Source of the DNA: Coptis chinensis
Taxonomy: Eukaryota; Streptophyta; Magnoliopsida; Ranunculales; Ranunculaceae
NCBI GenBank assembly: GCA_015680905.1
Contig: CM027377.1
Coordinates: forward strand, 28,916,501 to 28,980,500
DNA: 64,000 nt
Direction: 5' to 3'
Below the pieces are notes generated by a model. The model made no database searches. It was not told the origin of the DNA and worked only from the letters and a program-made list of their open reading frames with translations. This document shows positions 22,579-33,975 of this stretch, piece after piece; position 1 is the stretch's first letter; each line of letters begins with the position of its first letter. A program made the translations under genes and the position numbers.

Positions 22579-23860
22579 GAATTGTTTCTGCTTATAGTGC
22601 TCTCCTCCTGAATGTTTTTCCTAGATAGTTTAGTTAGTGATCTTTTTGTTATTAGATGTGTGGTTTATGTTTATGAAGGTAGAAGCTAGACACACAGTCC
22701 TTATTCATACAGTAGCAGCAGGAGTCGGGTATCTTTTGTACCAGTGGGAAAATGCCCTTGGCGCCACTGTAATTGGAACTGTATCAACAGAAGAGAAGGC
22801 AACTCAAGCCAAAGAGATGGAAGCCACCACATCATAATCTACACTCATGAGGATTTTGTTGCTACGGTCAACACGATAACATCAGGCAAAAGAGTTGATG
22901 TTGTCTACGATCGACTCAGAGGAAAAGATACATTCCGTAGGGCTCAGAAGAAAAGATACTTTACGATGTAGACTTTGTAGAAAACACACATGCCGTGGAA
23001 ACCGCCTCAGTGTGTTTTAGATAATAGACCCATTAGTCTTACTATAAAAGGGATTTTGAATAGGAAAGACCTACCACTTTTAAATTCTGTATTAACTTAG
23101 GAGATTGGGAAGAGTTGTTAGCCCGTGAGTATTTATTCCTATCTATTGGAACTTTATCATGTTCTAAAAAAGAAAATATTGAAAATATTTGTAAAACATT
23201 CATATTGTGTTACTTGATGGATGACTACATGAGGACAAGTAAACTAAATAGTTTTCTACGCTTTTGTGTATACCACTTACCAACTGTTTTAGTACATCAT
23301 AAGATACAATTTTTGTTTTTTAAAAAATAATCCATGTTTTGGTTTATTGTACCGATTTCTGATTCTTATGTTGGAGGTACGTTTTTTCAGGGATCACTAG
23401 CATGTTTGAAGACTTCGGATACATGGTTAGCTTTGGGCGAAGCGCCAGTCTAATAGACCCCATTCCGTTTATTCTTTTGCTGCAAAATCGTTGTTCTTAA
23501 CAAAACCCTCACTCTTTCACTACATAGAAGCTCGAGATAAGCTACTAAAAGTCAGCCGGGAACTGCTTACCAATGTCGATCTCGTGTGTCGCGGGTTCGC
23601 GTTAACCACACTTACCCTCTTTCACAAGCAAGACAAGCTCATGTAAATCTTGAAAATCGTAAAACAACCGGTTCTCAGAGTGTTGATACCGGATGGTGTG
23701 CCGACCAGAAAGGATGCAAGCCCGATGATGCTTCAATTTAATTTTGAAAGGACCGGTGAATAGTATATGATGGTATATACCTTCTCAGCATTTGTATATG
23801 GTGATTGGTTCCATCTCGTAGACACACTGGATATATCTGGGCTCTCTACAATTGAGTTGG
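22579..23860 (+). pseudogene. Host quinone oxidoreductase (zeta-crystallin-like) gene fragment inserted in gag
   Basis: Exon 22679-22936 reads HTVLIHTVAAGVG (nucleotide-binding glycine motif, degraded), GATVIGTVSTEEKATQAK, then EDFVATVNTITSGKRVDVVY and KDTF. A GTAGGG donor, about 450 bp of intron and TTTTTTCAG follow. Exon 23391-23697 reads GSLACLKTSDTW, then degraded sequence, VRVNHTYPLSQARQAHVNLE and NRKTTGS, then a frame change to VLIPDG. This is the cofactor and C-terminal part of a medium-chain NADPH:quinone reductase. Retained introns show capture from DNA rather than mRNA. Stops and frameshifts disable it. AATTG at 22580-22584 and 23850-23854 could be a target duplication. Confidence 0.8.
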
Positions 23861-24635
23861 TAGCCGATAAGGCGGCGTCTTGGTTAACTGCCCAAATGCC
23901 TAATTCCGTGCACTCATGGGTCAAATTTGTTCAATTGTTCATGGAACAGTTTTACCCACCATTGAAGATAGATGAAATGATTCAAAAGATTCATTTCTTC
24001 CGCCAAAACCCTCATGAATCCTTTTCATAGGCCTGGAACCGGTACACTGATCTTCTTATAGAGTGTCTACATCATAACCTTGTGAAAGACACGCTTGTTC
24101 GTGCCTTTTTCAAGGGGCTTTCACATCATCATAAGGAGGTTCTTGATATAATGAATGGGTAGTTTCCTTAGTAAAGGAGCCTCAGTGGCTTATAGGTTTT
24201 AGAATATCAATCCAAGTGTAATAATAATCGGGGTAACGACATCCCCTGCTCTGCTACTTCTTCTTTCATAGCCAAGGCTACCAGTATGTTTGAGGTTAAA
24301 CCTGATCCCGAGCTTAGAACTCTAATTGAATTCCTCACAAAAAAGATAGAAGCAATTTCTATTCAACATAAGCCTACTCCTGTCATGAATATCAACTCTC
24401 TTCAATGTAATTTCTGTTTTAGTCTTGAGCATACCGACTCCTATTGTCCTTTCATCTATGAACAACCACCCGCACAGCTGGACAATGTTTGCTCCTTAAA
24501 TAGCCTTCCTAACGTACCAACTTCAGTCGGCGTAATAATCAACCCGTTACACCTTCGTGGTTTAATAATCAAAATGTTAGGCCAGCAAACAACTATAACC
24601 CAGCTCCACCAAGACAAGTATAAGGACCAGGTAAT

Positions 24636-24672
<37 letters not shown>

Positions 24673-25122
24673 GAGGTATCGTCCCAGTTAATAACAACTA
24701 TCACAACCCACCCGTTAATAATCAACGTGAGATAGTTCTTGTCACACCACCTGTGGTCACTACACCTTCACAACTGGATAGTTTCGATGCCTAGATGCAA
24801 GCTCAACAACAGATTCTACAATATATTCAACAATCCATACAATAGTTAACCCAAGATACAGCCCAACCAAAAGGTGTGTTTCCAGGTCAATAATCCTAAA
24901 ACACCAAACACAGCCTTTGAAGTAACCGGTAATACTAGTAACAAAAATTTAAATGTAGGTGAGTTAAATGCCATCACCACTTTCCGTTATGGCAGAGTGG
25001 TTGTTAACATCGTCACTATGCCTGTTGATACACCACCAGTGGTCATTGCAAATGAAAATTTACTAGATACCGAAATAGAAATTGAAGATCATACCCCTAT
25101 AGAGGTACCAGTTAAACCATAA
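23861..25122 (+). pseudogene. Gypsy-A gag, C-terminal piece
   Basis: Reading resumes at ADKAASWLTAQMPNSVHSW and FMEQFYPPLKIDEMIQKIHF, the retrotransposon gag core, then stops at 24028. It continues through several stops (AWNRYTDLLIE, RAFFKGLSHHHKEVLDIMNG), the FEVKPDPELRTLIEFLTKKI segment and a Cys-bearing stretch, CNFCFSLEHTDSYCP. A pure AAT microsatellite at about 24634-24670 interrupts the tail. Gypsy-B has the same order of segments. Confidence 0.8.
24634..24670. repeat. (AAT)n microsatellite in gag
   Basis: About 12 AAT/ATA units within the low-complexity Asn-rich tail of gag. Confidence 0.9.
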
Positions 25123-25830
25123 CCCAAGAAAAAAGTTGCCAAGGTTAAAAATCCTATTGACCTATATGCTAAATATAGAGAGAAGCCACCGTTTCCCCAG
25201 AGACTAGCAATGTTAGAAAATGATACAAATTTTGATGAGATTAGGGAAATTTTTAAAAATCTAACGATAAACCTATATTTTCTTGAAACTATTAAAAAAT
25301 TACCACAACATGTTAAGTTTCTAAAAGAGTTGTGTACTACTAGGCGGAAAACAAACATTCCAAAAGATGCCTTTTTAACTAAACAATTTCCCACTTTATC
25401 TGAATATAATGGAATCGTTAAGTACAAGAACCCTAGTCGTCCTACTGTACAATGCATCTTAGGGGATACCCACACTACAACTGCTCTATTAAACCTAAGG
25501 GCAAGTGTTAACTTACTCCCTTATTATCTATATAAACAAATAGGTCTACAAGAGATGCAACCAACTAAAATGACGTTGCAATTAGCTGACCGTTCTATTA
25601 AGTATCTTAATGGTGTTGTTGAAAATGTGCTTGTTAAAGTTCAAGATTTTTACTACCCAGCCGACTTCGTTATTCTTAACACAGAAGTCGCTAAAGGCTC
25701 TGTTCCTATCATCTTAGGGCGTCCCTTCTTGGCAACTGCCAACGCGCTCATAAACTGCCACTATGGTTCTATGTCCATGTCTTTTGGACACCTTTCTGTT
25801 GAGGTGAATATTTTCAAAATGATGCAATAG
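25123..25830 (+). pseudogene. Gypsy-A aspartic protease with lost catalytic Asp
   Basis: An open stretch of 206 residues (25210-25830) carries the Athila/Tat-type retropepsin: KELCTTRRKTNIPKDAFLT, CILGDTHTTTALL, LPYYLYKQIGL, MTLQLADRSIKYLNGVVENV and PIILGRPFLATANALINC. The active site, usually LLDLGAS or LLDTGAS in this group, reads LLNLRAS, so both the catalytic Asp and the Gly are replaced. The fold-defining ILGRPF motif is intact. No RT domain follows; after a short acidic tail the frame ends at 26000. Confidence 0.85.
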
Positions 25831-26733
25831 TTACCTAAAACGACAATCGATGGAGAAGTTAGCATGATCGGGAGCTTAGCTCAAGATTATTTCAACAACA
25901 CGTTTTTAGAGAATCAGATGTACCAATTCCTTTCCTTCGGAAGTTCTGACTTCGACTATGACTCCCTGGACGTTGATGAAATCGAGGAAGATTTCCTTTG
26001 ACTCTTTTGCAACTCTCTTTTTCCACCTCGCGAGTCCCCCTATCAACATTCATTTATCCCATGATGCCATGACAGAAGAAGAATTTTTCACCCGCTATTC
26101 CGGTGATTCTTTTAACCTACCTATTGAGGAATGTCTTACATATATCAAAGCTTCTGATGATCTAAAACTGAAAGCACTAGCTGAGCACCATTTACCCACC
26201 TCACATCATCCTACCGCTCATTCACCTTCCATCTATGTTCCCCGCCCTCCACCTTTTTAAAGGAACCTTGAGTTTGCACTTTCCCTTTTGTTTTTCTTGT
26301 GCTTCATGATTTTCTAAACCCTCCTAGTAAGAAAATACTACCCAAGGACAAGCCACCCGACCCTTTCATTTTAAGATGTGTGATTATACCAACCCACGCC
26401 ATCAATGAGTTTTGTGCTAAACCCACATTCTCATTTTTTCCATTCATTCCTTCTAAAACTTATCCATATCCCACATATCTTCTACAACCATCCATTTTTT
26501 CACGATCATTCACTTGGCCACCCTTTTGTTGGAGAAAGAAGAAGAAGTTGTATGCTAGGTTAGGTTCTAGATCCATAAATATTCACTCTTATTCCGCTAC
26601 GCCACGTCATAGGAAATCTTGGTGCCTAATTCTGTTTGGGTTTGCAGTCTGTGTTAATTATTTATGGACAGACCCACAACTCTTTAGATTATTTATATAT
26701 GGTAAACTACATGTTAATACATGTTTTAGATAA
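25831..26733 (+). pseudogene. Gypsy-A post-protease conserved segment
   Basis: Broken frames here (EEFFTRYSGDSFNLPIEECL near 26080; NPPSKKILPKDKPPDPF near 26315) have counterparts after the protease of Gypsy-C (KPTSEEVTPKDKPPDTF near 51920). The function is unknown and I recognise no domain. The segment occupies the place where RT would start in an autonomous element. Confidence 0.5.
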
Positions 26734-27880
26734 AGTCTCGAGTATCTGACTATAAAAGACTCATTTTATTCTTCAGTGTACTCCATTCCAATCTTATATT
26801 ATGGGAGTGCACCATTAAGGTAACCGGACCCTCTCTTTGGAGTGTGTGGCTGTAAGTACCGGATCCTAAGTCCAAACCCAACATAATTTACGTTCTCCAC
26901 TTTTGCATGTTTTCTTGTTTTTAAGTCGTGTTTCTCTACAGAGTGAATTTCGTCCTTATTGCTTTATTGTTTTATGTTATACTAAACCTTATTCATAAAG
27001 AGTAAAAAAATATTTAAATCCGATAAACATTAGTCTAGTAAGTCTCGGGAATCTGACTTTAAAAGACCCACGTTTAAAACAAATTTTCTGAACCCTATTT
27101 TCAAAAATTTGTTTGGGAGTGGGGTGTTTGGTCTTTCCATTCTTGATCACTCAACTTCCTATTCTTATCCCTTCCTTCTCTCGTGGCTAGTTCCTTGTTG
27201 TTGTTATTTAAGAACAATTTCCTTGTTCAGTAGAATTCGTATTCCCAGTTGTTAGTTAAGTAGTTAATATTGGATTATGTAACTTGGTTGTTATTTGAAT
27301 TTTAAGTTGGTTTACTTTTTGTCTACGCATGCTATTTATTTTTCATGAATCCCACCCTTCCAATTTGTTTGGGGGTGACATTATTTGTTTAGCACTGTAT
27401 TTTACCATATCCATATATTTTTGGAATTAATATTACAATGCTTAAGGAATATAGTTTATATGAGCATCCCAAGCAATATAGTGTAGCTAGAATTAGCTAT
27501 CATTGTTTGGTGCAACCTCAAGGGTTAGAAGCATTAAGATTGCTATTTTGATAGGATGTTAAAACCATGTAGGTTTGGTACTGGAGTCTGCTCTCGGCTG
27601 TTTCTATTTTGGTTTTAGAAGCCATTTTCTTATTCCATATCTTTCCTTATCAATTTGGGAACCTTAGGGACCTTTGTTTAAGAAACTAGTGTTCTATAAA
27701 TACATGGCACGCCATATATGTACTTCATTCTACACCTCTCAAATTCATATCACAAGTCTTGCTCAAAGCGCACACACCCTTATATTGCATTAACATAGAG
27801 TGCACCCACTTTGTAATTCCAGTATCGCAGAATTTTCTTTTATCAGAAAAGAACACGCCCAAAAAATTAAAAAAATATAA
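26734..27880 (+). other. Gypsy-A non-coding interior with a repeated TATA-like motif
   Basis: The phrase AGTCTCGAGTATCTGACT followed by TAAAAGAC occurs near 26734 and again near 27036. Both copies are also present in Gypsy-B (about 47059 and 56930). GGTAACCGGACCCTC (26819) is shared with Gypsy-B (46289). A TATA-like TCTATAAATACATGG lies at about 27692. No gene was seen. Confidence 0.5.
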
Positions 27881-29295
27881 ATAAAAAGTATTTATACTAT
27901 GCACTTAGGAATATTGGTATTGTTTCTTTTTCTGTGATGATAGTGGTTTAGAAGTTTCACGTTAGCTCTTAAATTAGAATAATTTTTAGAAACTTAGGTT
28001 AATATATTGGTAATAGTCATTGCATCTTTCCATAAATATATTGTATGAGTATCTGTGTTTGTATTGGCAATAAGTTTTTAAAACCTAGGCTAGAATACTT
28101 ATTCTACAAATCCTGTGAGAATATAGCCTAAAAGCCTTATATGAGTGAAATATTTGAGTAATGACACAAGAGAGAAGTAAATTCCGAATAGAGAAATCAC
28201 ACATCCACTTGCTTGATCACTATACCATATTCTAAGCGAGAATTTAGGCCATTTTTGGATCGATATAGCCAGAAATTCAAACTTATATGAAATTATTTTC
28301 CGCTAGTCGCCCCTCTGAGCCTTTTCATAAACCACAAATCCTTTACCCTTTTATAAAAACATAATAAAAATAAAAATAAAATTAGCCTACCCATTTTTGA
28401 TATGAGAAGTAGGATGAAATGGAGAAAAGAAAAGAGAAAAACCTGTGGAAAACCAAGAATTTGTTAGTTGCTTCAAATAAGAAAAGAAAAGAAAGTTTCC
28501 ATCCAAAGAAAAGAAAAGAAAAAAAAAGTTAGAACTCCAAAAACAGAATCAAAGGAGTCAAAACCCAAAAGAAAAGAAAAAAAAAATAGCTAAAAATGTG
28601 GAAGCAAAGTAAGAACAAGGTTTTCTCTAGTTACATATTTTGAAGATCCTATTATCTCAGACTTGTTCTTTTGAATATTCATTTCCTTCCTTCTTAAACC
28701 ATCACCTATTCCTCGCAACACCTAATAAGTGGCAGATGTATTTGATCGACCTTGGCTCCCTTGTACGTCATTGAGATTGTGAGAAAAAGTGTGCCCACTG
28801 CACATTGAAGTGAGCGAAACTTGAGTAGAAAAATCAGAGTATTTTTGTCTTGACATATTTGTGAGGACCTATTTAAGGACGCTATTCCAAAGTTTCAGAA
28901 ACGGATCTGTTATTGCATTTCATAACATAGTTCATTATATATATGTTTATCCATAGATGATTGATTATTATGCACGTATTAGCTTAGGTTTTGAATTGAT
29001 TATTCTTTATTCATTGCTAGTGATATGTATAGATATCTGAGAATAAATAAGGAAACATTAATTTTATTTTTTAGTCGTTATAGTATAAATGAAGTTTGTG
29101 AGTATATTCTTTGTAAAACTCTCACGAGACAATAACTCATCCAATAGGAAAATCCTAGTAGTTTAAGGCCTTATTGCATATGGTTAATGCAATTGCACTC
29201 GGCGAAACGAGATTAGTTAGAACTCCATTTTTGGTCACTTATTTTAATTTCTCATCTTTGCTTGAGGACAAACAAAATGCTGTTTGGGGGTGGTT
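27881..29295 (+). other. Conserved non-coding block before the Gypsy-A 3' LTR
   Basis: About 1.4 kb without coding capacity, yet clearly alignable by eye with Gypsy-C (48487-49970, reverse) and Gypsy-E (61595-63030, reverse). Shared phrases include GGATCGATATAGCC, CAGTGGGCACAC-like, CTCACGAGAC and TTTGCTTGAGGACAA. It ends in the polypurine tract TTTGGGGGTGG (29284-29294). Confidence 0.65.
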
Positions 29296-30622
29296 TGATA
29301 AGAGCCAAAAACTGTAGTTTTAACCCCTTATGTTTATAATAAATGAGAGTTAGTACTGTTTACGTACTTTTGTGTATTCCAGGTCTTGAAGTTAACTATG
29401 TGAAGAAATATTCACTTTTGCAAGAGAAAGGAGCAAAAATTGGTTGCTAAGAAATGCTATGGTTAAAGCCCAAGTTTCAAGGAGAAAAAACATTTTAAAA
29501 GCCCAGTCAAAGCTTAAAAGTCAAAGTCAACGCAGGCAGAAATAAAGCATAAAAATCAATAGAACTTCCGCAGGCCATATCTTTGGACTCAAACCTCAGA
29601 ACTGGGCCTATTATATGTCAAAACGACCGGTTCGGAAATAACTTTATAATGGTATAATACCTAATCTAATAAAAGGAGTAAAAGTGGATGAAAATATTGT
29701 TGCAGTAATTTCCAACAGAGAAACCCTTTTTGGACTTAAGTAATTAGGTTTTTGGCTTGATTTAGTGGCCCAAAACATAGCTCCAAAGCCCATGCACAAA
29801 ATTGTAAACCTAGCCCTTGCCTATATAAAGAGGGCTAAGATAAAACTCCAAGGAACTCTAACCTCTTCTCTTTAGTTTAACCTAGTTTATGTTTTATTAG
29901 CCTAGCCACCATTAATACAATTCAAATTATTTTAATACAAGTATTCCTTTAATTATGTCTTCTTCTTCTCATTATTTATTCCATGATAGTCTAATGAACC
30001 ATAGCTAAACCTTCATTAGAGGGGTTTGATTGAAGCTTTGAGAAAGACTTAATGTGTTAGTATAGAATAGTTGTATTAAAGACCTTCAAGTATAGGGTTT
30101 TCTATTTAACAATAAGTAAAATAAACCTAGACTAGAGGTTAGTTCATTCACCATGAGAATGAGTTTCAACTTTCTCTCATGCTAATTATTAGTTGGCTAG
30201 AGATACTATGAATAATGAGGGATAAAAAGACCTAACCTTTATGTTGAACCTTGTGTGAAAACATAAAGATTAGGGTTGCAACAAACTCTATACTAGCATG
30301 TTAGGGATTAATCAAGGTAGATTTCAAATCTCATTAATTCCTTCTTCATATTCACATCTTAATATTTATTTGTCTTAGTTTAATTTAGAATATCTTCAAT
30401 ATTAGTTTTCACCATATTAGAATCATTACTCTCATGCTGTTTAATTGTTAATCATTAGTGGAATTAGTATTATCTAAGCAATTAGGAGTGGAATCAATTC
30501 TTACTCTAGTTTATTACATGATAATTGATAGGAGAACATTGATATAAAAAGAATGAAAATATAGTTACTTCTTCTTAGTATAATTAGCTAAGTAGGAGTA
30601 AAAGGTTAATTTCACTTTATCA
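29296..30622 (+). repeat. Gypsy-A 3' LTR
   Basis: Uninterrupted 1327 bp copy beginning TGATAAGAGCC and ending CACTTTATCA. It holds the promoter-like CCTATATAAAGAGG near 29818. Confidence 0.9.
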
Positions 30623-32340
30623 CTCCTGCGACAAGACAACTCTTCTAAATTGGTTATCATCTCCTAGTTTACCAACTGTTGCTACCTCTCCTAACTAATC
30701 ATCACCATCTATTGACCAAAATCATGCAAGTCTTTTTAAGCAAGAACCTATCCAACCTCATATTTACTGCCTAACACCCCGACCTACACGCACTCCTATC
30801 ATTGTCCCACAATCTACTTCAAACCGAAATAACATCACATCCTTGCTACCGAACACCCGTGCATCCACTCCTATCATTAAACCAGAACCTAATACAAACC
30901 CAAGTAGCTCTAATAACATCACATCCTCACTACCAAACACATCTACATCCACTCCTATCATTGACCTAGAACTTACTACAAACCCAAGTAACTCTAATGA
31001 CATCACATCTTTACTACCGAACACCCTTACATTCACTCCTCTCCATGACATACATCCTATTGAAACTATCTCTAACCCATCCCTTATACCTATATCACTT
31101 CATGAGCAAGCTTCAACCTAACCACCTACTTAACTCAACCCAAATCTAACACACACCATGATTACTCGTGGTCAAACTGGTATATTTCAACCCAACCCGA
31201 AATATGCACTCACCGCCACAACTCCACTTATTCTACCTGAACCAAAAACCACAAAAAGTGCCCTAAACCACCTTGGATGGCGTGCAACAATGGTTGATGA
31301 AATGAAAGCATTACATCAAAATTAGACTTGGGTTCTAGTTCCAAGACACCCTCAAATGAATGTCATTGATTGTCGATGGATTTTTAGAGCAAAACTCAAA
31401 TTTGACGGGTCTTTGGATTGATTAAAACCTCGATTGGTAGCCAAGGGGTACAATTAACAAGAAGGTTTTGATTTCACCGAGACATTTTGTCCGGTCATCA
31501 AAGTTGCCACTAATCGAATTGTTCTCACTGTTGCTACTGTAAAAGGATGGAGTCTTCGCCAACTTGATGTCAAGAATGCCTTTCTTCATGGGTATCTTGA
31601 CACCACCGTTTACATGGAACAACCACCAGGATTCAAAGATACTCATGTGTCTGATCATGTTTGTCCGTTCCTTATACAGTTTAAAACAAGCAGCTCCATG
31701 CGCTTGGTTCGATCGCCTTAGCTCTTTTCTCATTGGTTATGGTTTTCAATGCAGGCCCGCTGATTCATCCTTATATCATGATTCTACAAGTTTACATGGA
31801 CGATATATATGATCCTTACAGGAAACTCATCCAAGTTAGTTATTGGATGAATTTGTTACATATTTGGATGCTCAGTTCGCAATAAAGGATCTTGGTCAGT
31901 TGAATTATTTTTTGGGTGTACAAGTTCAAAAATTTAGCGGTGGACTCTTTCTTTCTAAGTCAAAATACATGACTAATTTACTTCATAGTACGCACATGGC
32001 AGAATGTAAACCCATTGCCACTCCTATGTTATCAAAATAAGCAATTTTAGCTAATGGAGATGCCTTATATTCTGATCCCACTGAGTACCGAAGAATTGCT
32101 GGCACTCTTTTGTATCTCACTCTTACTATACCTGATTTATGTTATGCAGTTAATATTGTGTGTCAACATATGCATGCTCCTACAAATGCACACTTCCAGA
32201 TGGTTAAGCAAAATTCTCAAATACGTAAAGGGAACGTTGTCTATTAGTCTTCGCATCCTGAAACAAAGCATCCTAGACTTGTATGCATTCTCGGATGCTG
32301 ATTGGGCTGGTTGCCCAACTACAAGGCGTTCAACCACTAA
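30623..32340 (+). pseudogene. Copia-A reverse transcriptase and start of RNase H
   Basis: Copia-A coding sequence resumes after the Gypsy-A TSD. It has a Thr/Ser/Pro-rich linker with three repeated TPII units (30843-31120). RT begins near WRATMVDEMKALHQ (31279) and keeps LDVKNAFLHGYLDTTVYMEQ (31563). The catalytic box is YMDD (31793-31804), followed by a frameshift. DLGQLNYFLGVQVQ and FSDADWAGCPTTRRSTT (to 32338) follow. Stops at 31324, 31418 and elsewhere disable it. The polyprotein is cut at 32340 by an inserted poly-T-headed sequence. Confidence 0.85.
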
Positions 32341-33235
32341 TTTTTTTTTTTGAAAAATTAAGCTGGGGTTAAGGCAGACCCCCACTTGTTATTATTGCAA
32401 AAGGTTAAACCTTATAAGCCTCCCTAAGAGTTAGATCGTTAAAAGGAGAAACACAAAGACACTATACCGACAGGCTTCAAGCCTAACATACATAAGATAG
32501 CATACTAGTCATCCTACAATTGAACCTAAGAAAGTAGAGATAGTAGTCCTACTTCCTAGTCATGATTTCTTTAACAATCTTAGGATGATCCTTCCTAAGT
32601 TGAGTCTACACTTTCTCATAGTTGCAAAAGAAACCTTCGCAAGCACAACACACATAAGTGAGTCCCAAAGTATCATCCCAAAACTTTTTGGTGTAGTCCT
32701 CAAGATTTCTCATCTTTTTGTTTTTAGTTAGTGACTTTACCTTCTTCATCATTGCAAGCGTAGACTCTATTTCTCCTGAAGAATGCTCTTGGATCTTTTT
32801 GCTTCTTTTTGGCTTCACAGTAGTCCATTGATTTTGATCCTTAGAAGGCGCTACATACCTTGATGAGCTCTTATGCAAAACAATTGTTGGGGCTACTGTA
32901 GCAGCATCCATAAAGAACTCAGTCTCATTTTCCGAGTGATCATCATCTTCATCCTCATATCCAGCAACTAGCCCTTCATACATGTTTCGTTCTCTACTAC
33001 TTGGCAGTTGGTTAATCGGAATAACTCTAGGCTGATGACTTTAGGTTGGTGTAACCATATTATTCATATCTCTCTAGTTACTTGAAGTTCCTCTTTGCGA
33101 TTAAGATGTATCCATAGTTTCACCAATCCTATTTGCTATAGGAGTTGTTATCTCAGTAGACACATAAAGTAGTGCTAGATGAAGTACACTGGAAGGATCA
33201 GTTCCAGTATCATGCCCACCAGTATTGAGCTCTTC
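32341..33235 (-). mobile_element. Non-LTR retroposon-like insertion in Copia-A RNase H
   Basis: The insert starts with T12, read on the minus strand as a poly(A) tail preceded by TTAACCCCAGCTTAATTTTT, as expected for a LINE or other retroposon in reverse. A minus-strand frame, 32606-32983, gives 125 residues: an acidic part (GYEDEDDDHSENETEFF), then QNQWTTVKPKRSKKIQ and a Lys-rich segment ending in CCACEGFFCNYEKV. I cannot name the protein. Most of the RNase H core of Copia-A is missing around it, so the insertion came with a deletion or is itself chimeric. Confidence 0.5.
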
Positions 33236-33323
33236 AACATCTATTCCAAGCCTCTCTCACACACGCACTCTTTGATGTACATAAGAGCAAACTTGCACTC
33301 TGGGATAACCCCACGCCAAGCTA
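33236..33323 (+). pseudogene. Copia-A RNase H C-terminal tail
   Basis: IYSKPLSHTRTL and PHAKLV match the usual end of copia polyproteins (IFTKPL...). The Copia-A polypurine tract GTTTGAAGGGGAG should come next but lies at 38971, on the far side of Copia-B. Confidence 0.6.
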
Positions 33324-33328
33324 GTTTG

Positions 33329-33975
33329 TGTTAGGAATATACAACTTAAATGTACTTTACTCTTTACCAATCACTAAATAGTACAAACCTTTTGTCTTGT
33401 AAGTGTCTTGTACTTCTTTGTTAAATCTGAACCTAGTGTAGAACCACTATGTCCTTAAGACAGATTTTCCCCCTCATGGTGTTTGGAGGTTGATGGGAAA
33501 CTGTCACCCAAGATAGAACAGATTTCCTTCTATAGAAAGCTAGCACTTTAATTCTATAGAATCAGCGAACACAACATAGTATTTAACTAAGAATAGAGGG
33601 AAAGAGAAAGATTAGAAGTGTGTGATCTGGTGTCTTTTTCTTTCCAAATTCATCTACTATTTATATGTGAGAAGTGCATTTTCAAAACAGCATAGTGACT
33701 CTTTGAAAAAGTTAGGCACTTCTTTGAAAAGTCACATGTTTCGAAAAGACTCACTATTTTGGCATAAAACACTATTTCGAACCAGTGCTTATTTCGAAAG
33801 GTCACACCTTTTCAGCATAATGCACTGTTTTCGAACGAGCGTACCCTTTCGAAATGATTTTTCTCTCTTTACGTACTATTTCAAGTGAAACCCATTTAAT
33901 CTCAAGTGGGATAACTTGGGAGACAAATTACTCATTCATATCTCAATGGTTTTGTGCAAATCTATTTTTCTAACA
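33329..33975 (-). repeat. Copia-B 3' LTR
   Basis: 647 bp; on the minus strand it runs TGTTAGAAAAATAG ... ATTCCTAACA. It is similar to 38325-38970 with scattered substitutions. The phrase TTTCGAA recurs many times within it. Confidence 0.9.

Larger units (their letters stand above)
16804..30622 (+). mobile_element. Gypsy-A: non-autonomous Athila/Tat-like element inside Copia-A
   Basis: LTRs at 16804-21607 (1371 bp once a nested solo LTR and its TSD are removed) and 29296-30622 (1327 bp) both begin TGATAAGAGCC and end TTTATCA. TSD is CTCTT (16799-16803) and CTCCT (30623-30627), and the copia frame resumes after it. Inside are a primer site, split gag, protease, a conserved non-coding block and a PPT. 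I found no reverse transcriptase, RNase H or integrase in 7.7 kb of interior, so it could not have moved on its own. Confidence 0.85.

Noticed and set aside
30764..31051. 95-residue minus-strand frame with repeated VFGSKDVMLLELLGF units
   Set aside because: It is the reverse strand of the Thr/Pro-rich repeats of the Copia-A linker.
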